Source of the DNA: Massilia antarctica
GTDB taxonomy: Bacteria > Pseudomonadota > Gammaproteobacteria > Burkholderiales > Burkholderiaceae_D
NCBI RefSeq assembly: GCF_015689335.1
Contig: NZ_CP065053.1
Span: 992,001-1,056,000, forward strand
Length of the DNA stretch: 64,000 bases
Direction: 5' to 3'
The notes under the pieces are model-generated. The model saw nothing but the letters and a program-made list of their open reading frames with translations. It did no database searches and was not told the origin of the DNA. The position numbers and the translations under genes were made by a program. Below are positions 55,519 to 64,000 of the stretch, in pieces; position 1 is the first letter of the stretch; each line of letters starts with the position of its first letter.

Positions 55519-55584
55519 GCGCGGCCGGCAGAGAATCGGTGGAGCGCTTAAAATCGTGGCTTGATTTGATTACCAAGGACTACG

Positions 55585-55998
55585 ATGCGCATTTTGCACA
55601 CCATGTTACGGGTCGGCGACCTGCAGCGCTCGATCGATTTCTATACCAGGGTGCTGGGCATGACCCTGCTGCGCACCAGCGAGAACGCCGAGTACAAGTA
55701 CACCCTGGCGTTCGTCGGCTACGGCAGCAATCCGGAGCATGCGGAACTGGAACTGACCTATAACTGGGGCGTGGACAAGTACGAGCTGGGCAGCGCCTAC
55801 GGCCACCTGGCCATTTCGGCCGACGACATCGTGGCCGCTTGCGATGCGGCGCGCGCGAATGGCGGCAACGTCACGCGCGAGCCGGGCCCGGTCAAGGGTG
55901 GCAGCACGGTGATTGCGTTCGTGACCGATCCGGACGGCTACAAGATCGAACTCATCGAGCGCAAGGATGGCGTGCGCGCGAACGGCTTGAACGAGTAA
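55585..55998 (+). CDS. gloA: Lactoylglutathione lyase (glyoxalase I)
   Basis: A 137-residue glyoxalase [21 protein letters not shown] at the N terminus with metal ligand His5, LELTYNWG, and the C-terminal [15 protein letters not shown] with metal Glu. It isomerises the hemithioacetal of methylglyoxal and glutathione. A bidirectional terminator follows. Confidence 0.95.
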   Translation: MRILHTMLRVGDLQRSIDFYTRVLGMTLLRTSENAEYKYTLAFVGYGSNPEHAELELTYNWGVDKYELGSAYGHLAISADDIVAACDAARANGGNVTREPGPVKGGSTVIAFVTDPDGYKIELIERKDGVRANGLNE

Positions 55999-56025
55999 GG
56001 CGGCCGCGCGCCGCGCAGGTTCACG

Positions 56026-56051
56026 AAAAACGCCTCGCACGAGGCGTTTTT
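56026..56051. terminator. Bidirectional terminator, gloA / histidine kinase
   Basis: AAAAACGCCTC-GCAC-GAGGCGTTTTT: an 11-bp perfect stem with a 4-base loop and A/T tracts on both sides, between convergent gloA and the kinase gene. Confidence 0.92.
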
Positions 56052-56066
56052 CACTGGCGCGCCGGC

Positions 56067-57212
56067 CTAGGCGGCAGGCGGCGTTGCGATCATGGGAATA
56101 CGCACCGTGACCGTGGTGCCTTCCAGTTCGGTCGAGCTCACCCGGATGGTTCCGCCATGGGCCAGTACGATTTCATGCGTGATGTAGAGGCCGAGGCCCA
56201 GATTGCTGGTCTGGCTGGTGCTGCGTTCGCTGCTGCTCTTCATGGCAAAGCTCTTGCCGGGATCGAACATGGTCCTGAGCTTGCTCGCAGAGATGATCTC
56301 GCCTTCGTTCTGGACCACCATCACCACCTCCGGGCCCTGGCGGCTGAGAGTCACCCAGACCGGACTCGTCGCCGATCCGTGCTGTACCGCGTTCGCCATC
56401 AGGTTCGACAGGGCCTGGCTCATGCGGGCGCGGTCCCATGCAACGGTGATGCCATCCTCGATGTCGACCTTGAATTCCCGCTCCGGATGAAACAGCTTCA
56501 TCTCCTGAACGACCGACCGGCTTTCTATCGATACATCGTAGTCGGCCAAGGTGACCGGAATGCCGCTTCCCAGGTGGCTGGTGGAATAATCGAGGAGATC
56601 GGAAACAATCTCCGTCACCCGTTGCGTGCTGCGCAAGACCTGCGCTGCCACCGACACGTGCCGCGCAGGCAAGGTGGTGTCTTGCAGGATCATCTGGGTT
56701 CCCATGCTGATCGCCCCCAGCGGATTGCGCACGTCGTGCCCCAGGATGGCCAGGAACACGTTCTGGGAATCGCGCAGCATGGCGGAAAACTGGGCCAGGG
56801 ATTCGGTCAAGGATTGATCGATCGCCTCGTTAAAGCGCAGCATGTCCTGAAGATCGGATTCATCGGCTGTCTTGACCCGATTTTGCCAGAGCCTGAGCAC
56901 GCTGGCGCGCAAGGCGCGAAATTCCGCCATCAATTCCTCGACCGTAAAACCGGCGTTCACCCGGTCGGCGGCATGGGCCTCGGCCGCCGTTTCGTCGGCC
57001 GAGTCGGGCCCGTTCCCCTTGGATTTTTCAATGCCCGCCTCGACGCTCTGGTAGGTATCGAGGTCAAGGCAAATCGCTCCGAGGATGGCTTTCGCGTGAT
57101 CGCGCAGCTGCGCTTTGGTGGAAGACTTCAGCGGATGCAAGGTGCCGGCGAAATCCTCCCACTCCTGCAAGATCACTTCGATATGTTCACTGATGAATTT
57201 AGAAAGGCGCAT
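56067..57212 (-). CDS. Soluble sensor histidine kinase with RsbR-like N-terminal domain
   Basis: A 381-residue kinase without membrane helices. Residues 1-120 are all-helical and resemble the N-terminal (RsbRD-type, globin-like) sensor domain found in stress kinases. HisKA has His159 in ILGHDVRNPLGAI; the HATPase domain has LMANAVQHG and GLGLYITHEIV. Start ATG 57212 (MRLSKFISEHIEV) is preferred over 57320. No response regulator is adjacent, so it is an orphan kinase. Confidence 0.83.
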   Translation of the reverse strand: MRLSKFISEHIEVILQEWEDFAGTLHPLKSSTKAQLRDHAKAILGAICLDLDTYQSVEAGIEKSKGNGPDSADETAAEAHAADRVNAGFTVEELMAEFRALRASVLRLWQNRVKTADESDLQDMLRFNEAIDQSLTESLAQFSAMLRDSQNVFLAILGHDVRNPLGAISMGTQMILQDTTLPARHVSVAAQVLRSTQRVTEIVSDLLDYSTSHLGSGIPVTLADYDVSIESRSVVQEMKLFHPEREFKVDIEDGITVAWDRARMSQALSNLMANAVQHGSATSPVWVTLSRQGPEVVMVVQNEGEIISASKLRTMFDPGKSFAMKSSSERSTSQTSNLGLGLYITHEIVLAHGGTIRVSSTELEGTTVTVRIPMIATPPAA

Positions 57213-57425
57213 GACATCCTGATAAGGCGAAAGAGAGCATTCTCGATTGACTGAACCGTTTTGGCTATCCGATCCACATCGACACAGTCTACGCTTGTTT
57301 CGATGCTGACCGTACTGCACCGCTCATACCGGCAAGCGGCGCGGCCGATGGCTCAGCCGCAATTAGCTCCCACCGCAGTACAGGAAGGGGTAACATGGCC
57401 GAAAGTGCAACGAAGGGGAGAGCCG

Positions 57426-57884
57426 ATGAGTGCCGAGTTAGTGTTCGAAAGTAGACTGAGCTACCACGTGATGCGCCAGGAGGGAACCGTCGAGCTCGAT
57501 CCTGTGATTACACTGCAGCTGGAGCTGACGGGCGGCCCCAAGATCTACGCCTCCGATTCCTTCATGATCAACCATGCCGCCTGGAGCATGACGATCCAAC
57601 GCCACAAGCCGGGCATCCTCCTTCCCACCGAACCGCCCGGCTGGGTCAATTACACGGCGAGCGCAGGCAAATCGCAATGCGTGATCGACATCCATCAGTC
57701 GAGCGAGCGCTTTACCTCCTTGCTGGACATGTTCAAGGGCGGGCACGCATCCGAAATCACCGTCGTCGTCGAGGGCTTGGCCGACTCGGCGGACTACAGC
57801 AAAAAATGGGATACGGCGGCGCTGGAGAGGATGCCGGTCCAGTCCATCCGTTTCGAGTTTCCGCTGCCGCAGAGCGAGGCTTGA
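57426..57884 (+). CDS. Protein of unknown function
   Basis: A 152-residue protein from ATG 57426 (MSAELVFESRLSYH) with GGGGAG about five bases upstream. It looks mostly beta, with no signal peptide or helix and no motif I know. The divergent 213-bp gap to the kinase gene probably holds its promoter. It is convergent with the next, also unknown, gene, only 58 bp away. Confidence 0.65.
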   Translation: MSAELVFESRLSYHVMRQEGTVELDPVITLQLELTGGPKIYASDSFMINHAAWSMTIQRHKPGILLPTEPPGWVNYTASAGKSQCVIDIHQSSERFTSLLDMFKGGHASEITVVVEGLADSADYSKKWDTAALERMPVQSIRFEFPLPQSEA

Positions 57885-57942
57885 GGAGGCGCGCGCCGGG
57901 CGCACGCCGACCGGCGCAAGCGGCACGCCGGTCCGCAGCAGC

Positions 57943-59535
57943 TCAGTCCCAGCGGTCGAGCTGGTATTCGCTGGCCTGGCCGTTGGATGTCACGCGCACG
58001 CGCACCTGATACTGGTCGCCCTTGGCCAGTCCGAGACCTGCCACGTTATCGTCGCCGAACCCGGCCAGGCTATTGGCCTGGCTGTACGCTTCAATCGTCG
58101 ACCTGAAGCCATGCAGCGCACCTTGAATAAATGATGGAAACAGCCCGGAGCCGGTGTCCTTGCCCAGGTCGCGCGCCCCCTTGAGCACGAAGATGAGGCG
58201 TTCACCGTGCTGGGGATACTGCCCTCCGGCCCATGCGCAGGGCAGCAAAGTAATGGCCGTGACTTCATAAAAACTGCCGCTCAGATTGAATTCGCTGGGC
58301 AAGGAACCGGACGGGTAGAGGTACCAGGCGACCGGATTGCGCCGCTCTTCCCGGTCCCATTGCAAAATTGGCCGGGCGTCGGCATGCACCGCCGTGGTAA
58401 AGGCCAGGAAGCTGCTTCGTCCGGCGGGCGCGGCCATTTCGATGGTGTCGGCGGACGGCAACACCGTGCGCCGGAATTTGTCGAGCGTCATGAGCGTCGC
58501 CGGTGGCGTCATCGAACTGGCCGGCGTACTTGCCTGTTTCGGCTTGACACTGGCGAAAATGCCGCCTGCCGCTGGCGCCTTGACCTGCGCGCGCGGCTGC
58601 CACAGCGTTTCCAGGATATCGGCCATGGTCGCGTAGCGGCGCTCAAGGGCGGTCGCGGCCCCGAGTTTCTCGAACGCTGCCTCGGCCGCCTTGATGGCGC
58701 CCGCCGTCGGCGCCACCTGCGGGCGCAGGTACTGGAGCGGATGCATCTTGGCGGCCCAGTTGGCCGCAGCCTGCTCGAAGCTCTTGCCGGCGACTATATC
58801 GTCGAGCAAGGTAGCGATCATGCTTGAGCGCGGATGGCAAAAACCCATCGGGGCTGCCGCCACCATGCGGTACACCAGGTTGTCCTTTTGCCGCTGGCCG
58901 CTGGCCGCATCGCGCGCGGCGTGCAGGTCGACTAGGAACTGGGCCTGGCCCAGTGCCGCTTCCGAGTTGGCCAGGCTGTCGCCCTTGAGCAGGCGCAGCG
59001 CCGTCGCACACACGGGCGCGCTGTACTCGCCCAGGGCGCGCCGCACCGAATCGAAGGCTTCTCGCCTGGCGCAGGCCATCTGGTGGGCGTCATGCAAGCC
59101 GTCGCCGGGAAATACCCTGGCCGGCGCGATGGCAAGGTGGTGCCAGCCGCCCTTGAGCGGCTGGCCGTAGGTGGCCTCCCCCGACAGGAACGGTTTGGTG
59201 ATGCCGGCCTGGCTGACCATGCGCTGCAAGGCCGCGGCCACGCCCTGGTAATGGGCGGGCGCGCCGCTACTATCCCAGATGGCGGAAACGGGCACGCCAT
59301 CGTCGCCCACCGTCGCCAGGCCGCCGAAACGCTCGATGAAGGCGCGGCAGCAGCCGCAGTGATGCATCTGGCGCTCGCCCTGGTCGGCCAGGGAATCGAG
59401 GTAAGCGTCGAACAGGCCGGCGGCGTCGGTCTCGAACACCGGACCGGTGAGCGCATTGAAGCGCTCGTTGATGCCCTGGACCAGGGCTGCGTAACTGTCG
59501 CCACCGCGCATGGCGGGTGATGCATCGGTATTCAT
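57943..59535 (-). CDS. Protein of unknown function, 530 residues
   Basis: A large soluble protein without signal peptide. Near residue 58 it has a cysteine-rich HHCGCCRAFIERFG segment. An Ala/Pro-rich linker around residues 325-350 separates two halves; the C-terminal half includes SEYQLDRWD at the very end. No family is recognised. The codon pattern and length make it a real gene. It is convergent with the 152-residue gene and upstream of the tolC hairpin. Confidence 0.7.
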   Translation of the reverse strand: MNTDASPAMRGGDSYAALVQGINERFNALTGPVFETDAAGLFDAYLDSLADQGERQMHHCGCCRAFIERFGGLATVGDDGVPVSAIWDSSGAPAHYQGVAAALQRMVSQAGITKPFLSGEATYGQPLKGGWHHLAIAPARVFPGDGLHDAHQMACARREAFDSVRRALGEYSAPVCATALRLLKGDSLANSEAALGQAQFLVDLHAARDAASGQRQKDNLVYRMVAAAPMGFCHPRSSMIATLLDDIVAGKSFEQAAANWAAKMHPLQYLRPQVAPTAGAIKAAEAAFEKLGAATALERRYATMADILETLWQPRAQVKAPAAGGIFASVKPKQASTPASSMTPPATLMTLDKFRRTVLPSADTIEMAAPAGRSSFLAFTTAVHADARPILQWDREERRNPVAWYLYPSGSLPSEFNLSGSFYEVTAITLLPCAWAGGQYPQHGERLIFVLKGARDLGKDTGSGLFPSFIQGALHGFRSTIEAYSQANSLAGFGDDNVAGLGLAKGDQYQVRVRVTSNGQASEYQLDRWD

Positions 59536-59549
59536 GGTGTTCCTGTGAC

Positions 59550-59594
59550 AAGGGCAGGCGCGGCCGGGAACAGATCCCGGCAGCGCCTGCCCTT
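59550..59594 (-). terminator. Long hairpin after tolC
   Basis: AAGGGCAGGCGC (59550-59561) pairs with GCGCCTGCCCTT (59583-59594), with an inner CCGGGA/TCCCGG stem. It follows the tolC stop by 17 bp on the minus strand. The end of the outer stem is AA/TT only, so it is a fair but not T-rich terminator. Confidence 0.6.
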
Positions 59595-59611
59595 CGGGGG
59601 TGGTGACTGGC

Positions 59612-60970
59612 TTACTTGACCAGCAAATCGTTGACCGGCACCAAGTCCGCTTCGCGCAGCGAACCGGCCGCCGATTTCAGGCGCAAGCCGTTCAGGATGG
59701 TGTCGTAACGCGCGCGCGACAGGTCGCGCCGGGTCGAATACAGCTGGCGCTGCGCATTGAGCACGTCGATATTGATGCGCACGCCCACCTGGTAGCCGAG
59801 CTTGTTCGATTCCAGCGCCGAGTTGCTCGACACTTCCGCCGCCTGCAGCGCCTTGACCTGCGCCAGCCCGCTGTTCACGCCCAAAAAGGCTTGGCGCGCC
59901 ACGTTGGCGGCGTTGCGGCGGGTCGCTTCGAGGTCGTTGCGGGCCTTGTCTTCGAGCGCGATGGTTTCGCGCACGCGGCTGGTGACGGCAAAGCCGTTAA
60001 AGATCGGCACGTTGTACGCAATGCCGATACCCTTGTTCTCGGTCCTGCCCGACTGCTGGGTCTGGCCAGTCATGTTCTGGCGGCTGATGTTGGCGGTCAG
60101 GTCCAGGGTCGGGTAATGGCCGGCGCGGCTTTTCTGGATTTCGCGCTTGGACAGTTCGTAGCTCAGCTGGGCGCCGACGACGCCGTAGTTCTGGCTTTCG
60201 GCCGACGACACCCACGGATCGATCACGGCCGGCTCGGGCGACGCCAGCAGCACGCCCTGTTTCAGGGTGGCCAGGCCGGACGGCGCGGTGCCGATGATCG
60301 CTTGCAGCGCGCTGCGCTTGTTCTCCAGGTCGTTGATGGCGGCAAACTCCTGCGCCACCACCAGGTCGTAGGCGGCCTGAGCTTCGTGGGTATCGGTGAT
60401 GGTCTGGGTACCGACTTCGAAGTTGCGCTTGGCCGAGGCGAGCTGCTCGGTGGTGGCGGTTTTCTGGGCGCGGCTCAGTTCCAGGGTGTCCTGCGCGGCC
60501 AGCACATCGAAGTAGGCTTGCGCCACGCGCGTGATCAGGTCTTGCTGGGCCTGGGCGAATTGGGCCTCGGCCTGGGCTTGCTGCAGCTTGCTCTGTTCGT
60601 AGCTTTGCCAGTTAGCCCAGCGAAACAGCGGCTGGGTCAGCGACAGGGTGTGGGTGGTGGTGCGCTCATTGGCGCCGCCGGTGGTGACCGGCACCCTGGA
60701 GCCATTGGGCAGGGTCACGGTCTGGCCGACATTCCACGGCGTCGAATCGCTATCGTTCTTGACGATGCTGCCGTTCAGGCCCACGGTGGGCAGAAGCAGC
60801 GAGCGGCCTTGCGGAACCCGCTCCATGCCGGCGGCCAGGGCCGCGCGCGCGCTGGCGAACGCGGCGTCATTGGCCAGCGCTTGCTGGTAGACCTGGATCA
60901 GGTCCGCCGCCTGTGCATTCAAGGAAAAAAATGCGCTGGCAATCAGCACGGCCATGAGGGGTTTCTGCAT
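59612..60970 (-). CDS. tolC: TolC-family outer-membrane efflux channel
   Basis: A 452-residue protein: signal peptide MQKPLMAVLIASAFF.. cleaved near NAQA, then two OEP repeats of long helices and short strands (residues about 25-220 and 235-430), ending RLKSAAGSLREADLVPVNDLLVK. Start ATG 60970 has a GGAG site six bases before it; two upstream Mets (60982, 60994) lack one. It forms the outer duct of type I secretion or RND efflux. Third gene of the run pcm, rhodanese, tolC. Confidence 0.93.
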   Translation of the reverse strand: MQKPLMAVLIASAFFSLNAQAADLIQVYQQALANDAAFASARAALAAGMERVPQGRSLLLPTVGLNGSIVKNDSDSTPWNVGQTVTLPNGSRVPVTTGGANERTTTHTLSLTQPLFRWANWQSYEQSKLQQAQAEAQFAQAQQDLITRVAQAYFDVLAAQDTLELSRAQKTATTEQLASAKRNFEVGTQTITDTHEAQAAYDLVVAQEFAAINDLENKRSALQAIIGTAPSGLATLKQGVLLASPEPAVIDPWVSSAESQNYGVVGAQLSYELSKREIQKSRAGHYPTLDLTANISRQNMTGQTQQSGRTENKGIGIAYNVPIFNGFAVTSRVRETIALEDKARNDLEATRRNAANVARQAFLGVNSGLAQVKALQAAEVSSNSALESNKLGYQVGVRINIDVLNAQRQLYSTRRDLSRARYDTILNGLRLKSAAGSLREADLVPVNDLLVK

Positions 60971-61061
60971 TGCATTCTCCATTGGAGTCATCAAAAAAGT
61001 TAAAAGAACTGCAGCCCGGTGGTGGCCGACACCGCCGCCGCGCGTTTGCCGCTACCAGGTA

Positions 61062-61385
61062 TCAATACTTCGGCATGCTGCCGTCGACCTGCACCGCCCA
61101 GGCATGGATGCCGCCGGTCAGATTGGTGATATTGCGAAAACCGTTGCGCTCCAAAAAGGCCGCGACCTGCATGCTGCGCGCGCCGTGGTGGCAGATGCAG
61201 ACGATCTCGGCCTCCTCGTCGAGTTCCTCGATGCGCGCCGGAATCGTGTTCATGGCAATCTGGGTCGATCCCTCGATCTTGCAGGTTTCAAACTCCCAGT
61301 TTTCTCGCACGTCCAGCAACAGCGGGCGGGGACGCGCAGGATCGGCCAGCCAGGCGGCCAACTCGGGGGCGGTGACGTGATGCAT
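61062..61385 (-). CDS. Rhodanese-like sulfurtransferase
   Basis: A 107-residue single-domain rhodanese: LLLDVRENWEFE, and an active-site loop CHHGARSMQVA whose Cys is the persulfide carrier, as in GlpE/PspE-like proteins. It lies 12 bases after the pcm-like gene and about 90 bp before tolC. Confidence 0.92.
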   Translation of the reverse strand: MHHVTAPELAAWLADPARPRPLLLDVRENWEFETCKIEGSTQIAMNTIPARIEELDEEAEIVCICHHGARSMQVAAFLERNGFRNITNLTGGIHAWAVQVDGSMPKY

Positions 61386-61397
61386 GCCGGCCCCGCT

Positions 61398-62051
61398 TTA
61401 AAAGGTGAAATGCGAGGTCTTGACCGACGTCGACAGCAGCTTGACGTTGGTTTCGAAGACCTTGACCGTGTCGTACGCGGTCTCGGACACGCGCGTTATC
61501 AGGTGCGCCGACATGACCGGCGCCTGGCCGACGATGGCGGCGATGCGCCCGCCGACCTTGACCTGCTTCATGAACGCTTCCGGCAAGGCTTCCAGCCCGC
61601 CCGAGATGACGATGACGTCGAACGGCGCGCCCTTGTCCCAGCCTTCGGCGCCATTGCCCAGTTCAACCGTGGCGTTGGTGATGCCAGCCTTGGCCAGGTT
61701 GGCCGCGGCCAGTTCCTTCAATTCCGGATTGATCTCGACGGTGGTGACGTGGCGCGCCTTGTGCGCCAGCAGGGCCGCCATGTAGCCCGATCCGGCGCCG
61801 ATTTCCAGCACATTTTCGTGCTTCTTGACGGCTACCTCTTGCAAGATGCGCGCTTCGATCTTCGGCGTGAACATCGCTTCGGCGCCTGGCAGCGGGATTT
61901 CGGTATCGACAAAGGCCAGCGTTTTGTAGGCGGCGGGCACGAAATCCTCGCGCTTGACGACCACCAGCAGATCGAGCACGTCCTGGTCCAGCACGTTCCA
62001 GGGACGGATCTGCTGTTCAATCATGTTAAAACGGGCTTGTTCGATATTCAT
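61398..62051 (-). CDS. pcm: Protein-L-isoaspartate O-methyltransferase-like
   Basis: A 217-residue SAM methyltransferase with the PIMT pattern: ARFNMIEQQIRPWNV at the N terminus and the SAM motif VLEIGAGSGYMAALLA. In this subgroup, next to rhodanese and tolC genes, the true substrate may differ from canonical Pcm. The short palindrome CGATA-TTT-TATCG (62082-62094) lies 30 bp upstream of the start and could be a promoter or operator part. Confidence 0.85.
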   Translation of the reverse strand: MNIEQARFNMIEQQIRPWNVLDQDVLDLLVVVKREDFVPAAYKTLAFVDTEIPLPGAEAMFTPKIEARILQEVAVKKHENVLEIGAGSGYMAALLAHKARHVTTVEINPELKELAAANLAKAGITNATVELGNGAEGWDKGAPFDVIVISGGLEALPEAFMKQVKVGGRIAAIVGQAPVMSAHLITRVSETAYDTVKVFETNVKLLSTSVKTSHFTF

Positions 62052-62185
62052 CTTGTGCTCGGTGAGGAAAAATAATAATCCGATATTTTATCGTTGAACG
62101 GCCTCAGAACACACATCTTAACGATCTGAGGCCCCGGATCGCGAGAAATTGCGACAGTCTGCAGTTTAGAGGGGATGAACGCCCC

Positions 62186-62207
62186 AAAACGCCGCTCTGG
62201 CGCTTTT
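62186..62207 (-). terminator. Terminator of the TetR gene
   Basis: AAAACGCC-GCTCT-GGCGCTTTT: a stem with a one-base bulge whose A/T ends give TTTT on both strands, seven bases after the TetR stop. Confidence 0.65.
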
Positions 62208-62213
62208 GACAAG

Positions 62214-62876
62214 TCATGGGGCGGCCGCGGATAGCTCCGGCGCACGCGGCAGCAAGCCGGTGAGGGTCATGGTGAGGAAGGAATCGATGAAGGCCACCGG
62301 GTCGAGCTCGGCCATGTCGCAGGGGCCGATCGAGTGTTTCCACAGCATCAGCATGAGCATGGGGGCGATCAGGATCTGGGTAGTCAGGAAGACGTCGAGC
62401 GGGCGGAAGTCGCCGCATGCGACGGCGCGCTCCAACATGCCGCCGATCATTGTGCTGCCACGCTGGATGACTTCTTCGCGGTAGAAGACGGCAATATCGG
62501 GGAAGTTGTTCGCTTCGGCCATGACCAGCTTGATCATGCCCGAGGATTTGGTGGCGCCGGCGTTTTCCCACCAGGCCATCATGACGGCGCGCAGCAGGTC
62601 GGCGCTGTGGCCCTCGAAACTGGCGATCATGTCCTCGGCCGCGCCCAGGGCCGGCACGATGGTGTCGCGCACGACGGCCTTGAACAGTTCTTCCTTGTTG
62701 GTGAAATACAGGTACAGGGTGCCCTTGGACACGCCTGCGCGCTTGGCCACGTCTTCCAGCCGCGTGGACGCGAAACCGCGCTCGACGAACAGGTCGAGGG
62801 CGGCGGCGAGCAATTCCTGGGGTCGCGCGTCTTTACGGCGCTCCCAGCGCGGCTTCATCTCAAGGGGACATTGCAT
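62214..62876 (-). CDS. TetR-family transcriptional regulator
   Basis: A 220-residue TetR regulator. The helix-turn-helix lies at about residues 25-60 (ALDLFVERGFASTRLEDVAKRAGVSKGTLYLYF pattern); the C-terminal ligand-binding half has the TetR_C layout. Start ATG 62876 (MQCPLEMKPRWERR) or an ATG six codons later, both without a strong ribosome site. It may control the tolC operon downstream on the same strand or genes outside this window. Confidence 0.88.
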   Translation of the reverse strand: MQCPLEMKPRWERRKDARPQELLAAALDLFVERGFASTRLEDVAKRAGVSKGTLYLYFTNKEELFKAVVRDTIVPALGAAEDMIASFEGHSADLLRAVMMAWWENAGATKSSGMIKLVMAEANNFPDIAVFYREEVIQRGSTMIGGMLERAVACGDFRPLDVFLTTQILIAPMLMLMLWKHSIGPCDMAELDPVAFIDSFLTMTLTGLLPRAPELSAAAP

Positions 62877-63210
62877 GGGGTCTATTCCGTAACTTACCTG
62901 CGAGTCATTAATATAGACCGATGGTTTCACCCCGTCAAGTTTGCGTGCATCGTCGGGCGACAGATGAGCTTGCACTAGCGACACATGAGATTGCACCGGC
63001 CGACGCATGAGTTTGCACTGGCGATTACACATTTTGTGTTCGCGCGGGGATGGCTCACAAGTTGACTGCGGAAGTTGGCATCGCTTTGCGTCGCAAACTG
63101 TGCGGATTGTTCGCAGGGAACATCGCTGGTCATCCTACATTTGCGTACTAGGCCGTAATTTTCCGTGCTAATTTGCGGTCTTGATCGAGAGAGTGCAGGA
63201 GCGAAGATTT
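62877..63210. other. 334-bp intergenic region between TetR and helicase genes
   Basis: No gene seen. The first part should hold the TetR promoter. It carries three direct repeats (62957-63020) and marks the change from GC-rich backbone to the AT-richer helicase gene. Confidence 0.6.
62957..63020. repeat. Three 21-22 bp direct repeats, possible insertion-sequence end
   Basis: Units at 62957-62977, 62978-62998 and 62999-63020 share GCGAC(A/G)CATGAG(N)TTGCAC(C/T)G. Arrays of this kind of transposase-binding repeat occur at the ends of IS21-like elements. No transposase gene is present, so this would be a relic or solo end. Confidence 0.55.
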
Positions 63211-64000
63211 CTATGCCACCTCAATTTGAGCTGCTGTGAATAGCTTTTTCTCCAGAAGCTCTAGTTTTGCAGCGGCAGCGTTCTGAGAATACATCACGAT
63301 ACGTAGATCTTTTTCTGCTCTCGAAAAGCAAACGTATGCGAGGTTATTACTCAGACGGCGCTGACGGTCGGTAGGTTCGCCTCCAGCAGATTTCGGTGTA
63401 AGTGTTTTTGCGAAGCTGTAGTTATTCCATGCGGACCCCACATCATCGATCACTACAAGGACGCTTTCATATTCTTCACCCTTGACACCATGTTGCGTGC
63501 TGAATTCCGTATTGTCGTCAATGAATTCGCAGTAAGTGGCAATTTCTTCCAAACCCATGTCAAATAATGCATCCGCAAGCCAGTCGCCCTTTTCCAACGC
63601 GTGCTTTTCTACATCGAAAGGTTCTTCGCGACGATTGCGATCAAGGCTTTCCACCAGGCGCTTTGAAGCTGGATAGAGGTCGTTTTTTCGAAAGTATCTG
63701 AGAATATCTTCAACGGTTTTCGCATCCCACATTTCATTCAAGTCGCTTATGATTGTGTCAACGCGTTTTCGCATTTCTATGAGCGGGCGGCTTGCATTTT
63801 TTCCTTTAGGGTCAAATGCCGGACTATTTTGACGAAGAATGTCTATCATTCCTCTGCCATCCTTAGCACGCGAAGCCTTTACAAGCGGATATAGGCAAAC
63901 AATAAATGGTTTGAGAAGATAGTGCTCGCCATTCTCATAATCATCCTGTGCGCGTGTCGAAGCGTAGTCACCAGTAAATAAGTTATGCAGATCAGAGAAA
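63211..64000 (-). CDS. UvrD-like helicase, C-terminal part (5' end outside window)
   Basis: The frame is open from the right edge of the window to the stop at 63211, about 262 residues. TQHGVKGEEYESVLVV corresponds to motif V of UvrD/Rep helicases (HGAKGLEFD type) and NNLAYVCFSRAEKDLRIV to motif VI (YVALTRA type). The first Met at 63849 is internal, not the start. The DNA is visibly poorer in GC than the rest of the window, suggesting transfer. Such helicases, often beside OLD-type nucleases, occur in defence loci; the partner, if any, is outside. Confidence 0.75.
   Translation of the reverse strand, partial: FSDLHNLFTGDYASTRAQDDYENGEHYLLKPFIVCLYPLVKASRAKDGRGMIDILRQNSPAFDPKGKNASRPLIEMRKRVDTIISDLNEMWDAKTVEDILRYFRKNDLYPASKRLVESLDRNRREEPFDVEKHALEKGDWLADALFDMGLEEIATYCEFIDDNTEFSTQHGVKGEEYESVLVVIDDVGSAWNNYSFAKTLTPKSAGGEPTDRQRRLSNNLAYVCFSRAEKDLRIVMYSQNAAAAKLELLEKKLFTAAQIEVA

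Overview
The window reads as chromosomal DNA of a GC-rich betaproteobacterium, most likely Oxalobacteraceae of the Massilia/Telluria/Janthinobacterium type. This is inferred from protein style and gene content: hda, a Pseudomonas-like spu polyamine operon, a grpE-dnaK-dnaJ block beside hemH, recN and nadK, lipoprotein penicillin-acylase paralogues and S9 peptidases. No rRNA, tRNA, CRISPR array or intact insertion sequence was seen.

Layout. 1-4.4 kb: two tandem S9 prolyl-oligopeptidase paralogues (the first cut by the window edge) and a YjbR-family gene. 4.5-12.1 kb: two paralogous lipoprotein penicillin/AHL acylases flanking a PPi-type phosphofructokinase, then two more lipoprotein genes (one an alpha/beta hydrolase). 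12.2-13.0 kb: a probable HicA-like toxin-antitoxin pair; the toxin's well-placed ATG lies one frame off its body, and an A_AAA_AAG heptamer sits at the junction. 13.2-19 kb: housekeeping genes (purM; hda-HAD phosphatase-pcnB-folK-DUF486; panB). 19.1-24 kb: a membrane histidine kinase and NtrC-type regulator, divergent from a small membrane protein and a fatty-acid desaturase that have a -24/-12 (sigma-54) promoter. 24-37.3 kb: a ten-gene minus-strand polyamine operon (puuD, puuA, spuC, binding protein, ATPase, two permeases, DUF3138 porin, aldehyde dehydrogenase, HAD), with succinate-semialdehyde dehydrogenase transcribed divergently, giving a route from periplasmic putrescine to succinate. 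37.4-39.5 kb: a MazG-like pyrophosphohydrolase and two unrelated carbonic anhydrases (periplasmic alpha, cytoplasmic beta). 39.6-47.8 kb: dnaJ, dnaK and grpE with two near-consensus heat-shock (sigma-32) promoters, then hemH, recN and nadK. 48-50.2 kb: an orphan gene fusing an eCIS-core (DUF4157) domain to a PARP-like ADP-ribosyltransferase domain. 50.4-62.9 kb: PQQ-type sugar dehydrogenase with a disordered partner, OsmC, TonB receptor, glyoxalase, an orphan histidine kinase, two uncharacterised genes, tolC, rhodanese, pcm-like methyltransferase and TetR. 63.2 kb to the end: the C-terminal part of a UvrD-like helicase in visibly AT-richer DNA, preceded by three 21-bp direct repeats.

Most interesting: the DUF4157-PARP toxin-like protein; the possible -1 frameshift at the start of the toxin gene; the sigma-54 desaturase module; the spu operon with an embedded outer-membrane porin; and REP-like palindromes recurring at four intergenic sites. 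All functional calls rest on reading motifs by eye; no database search was run.
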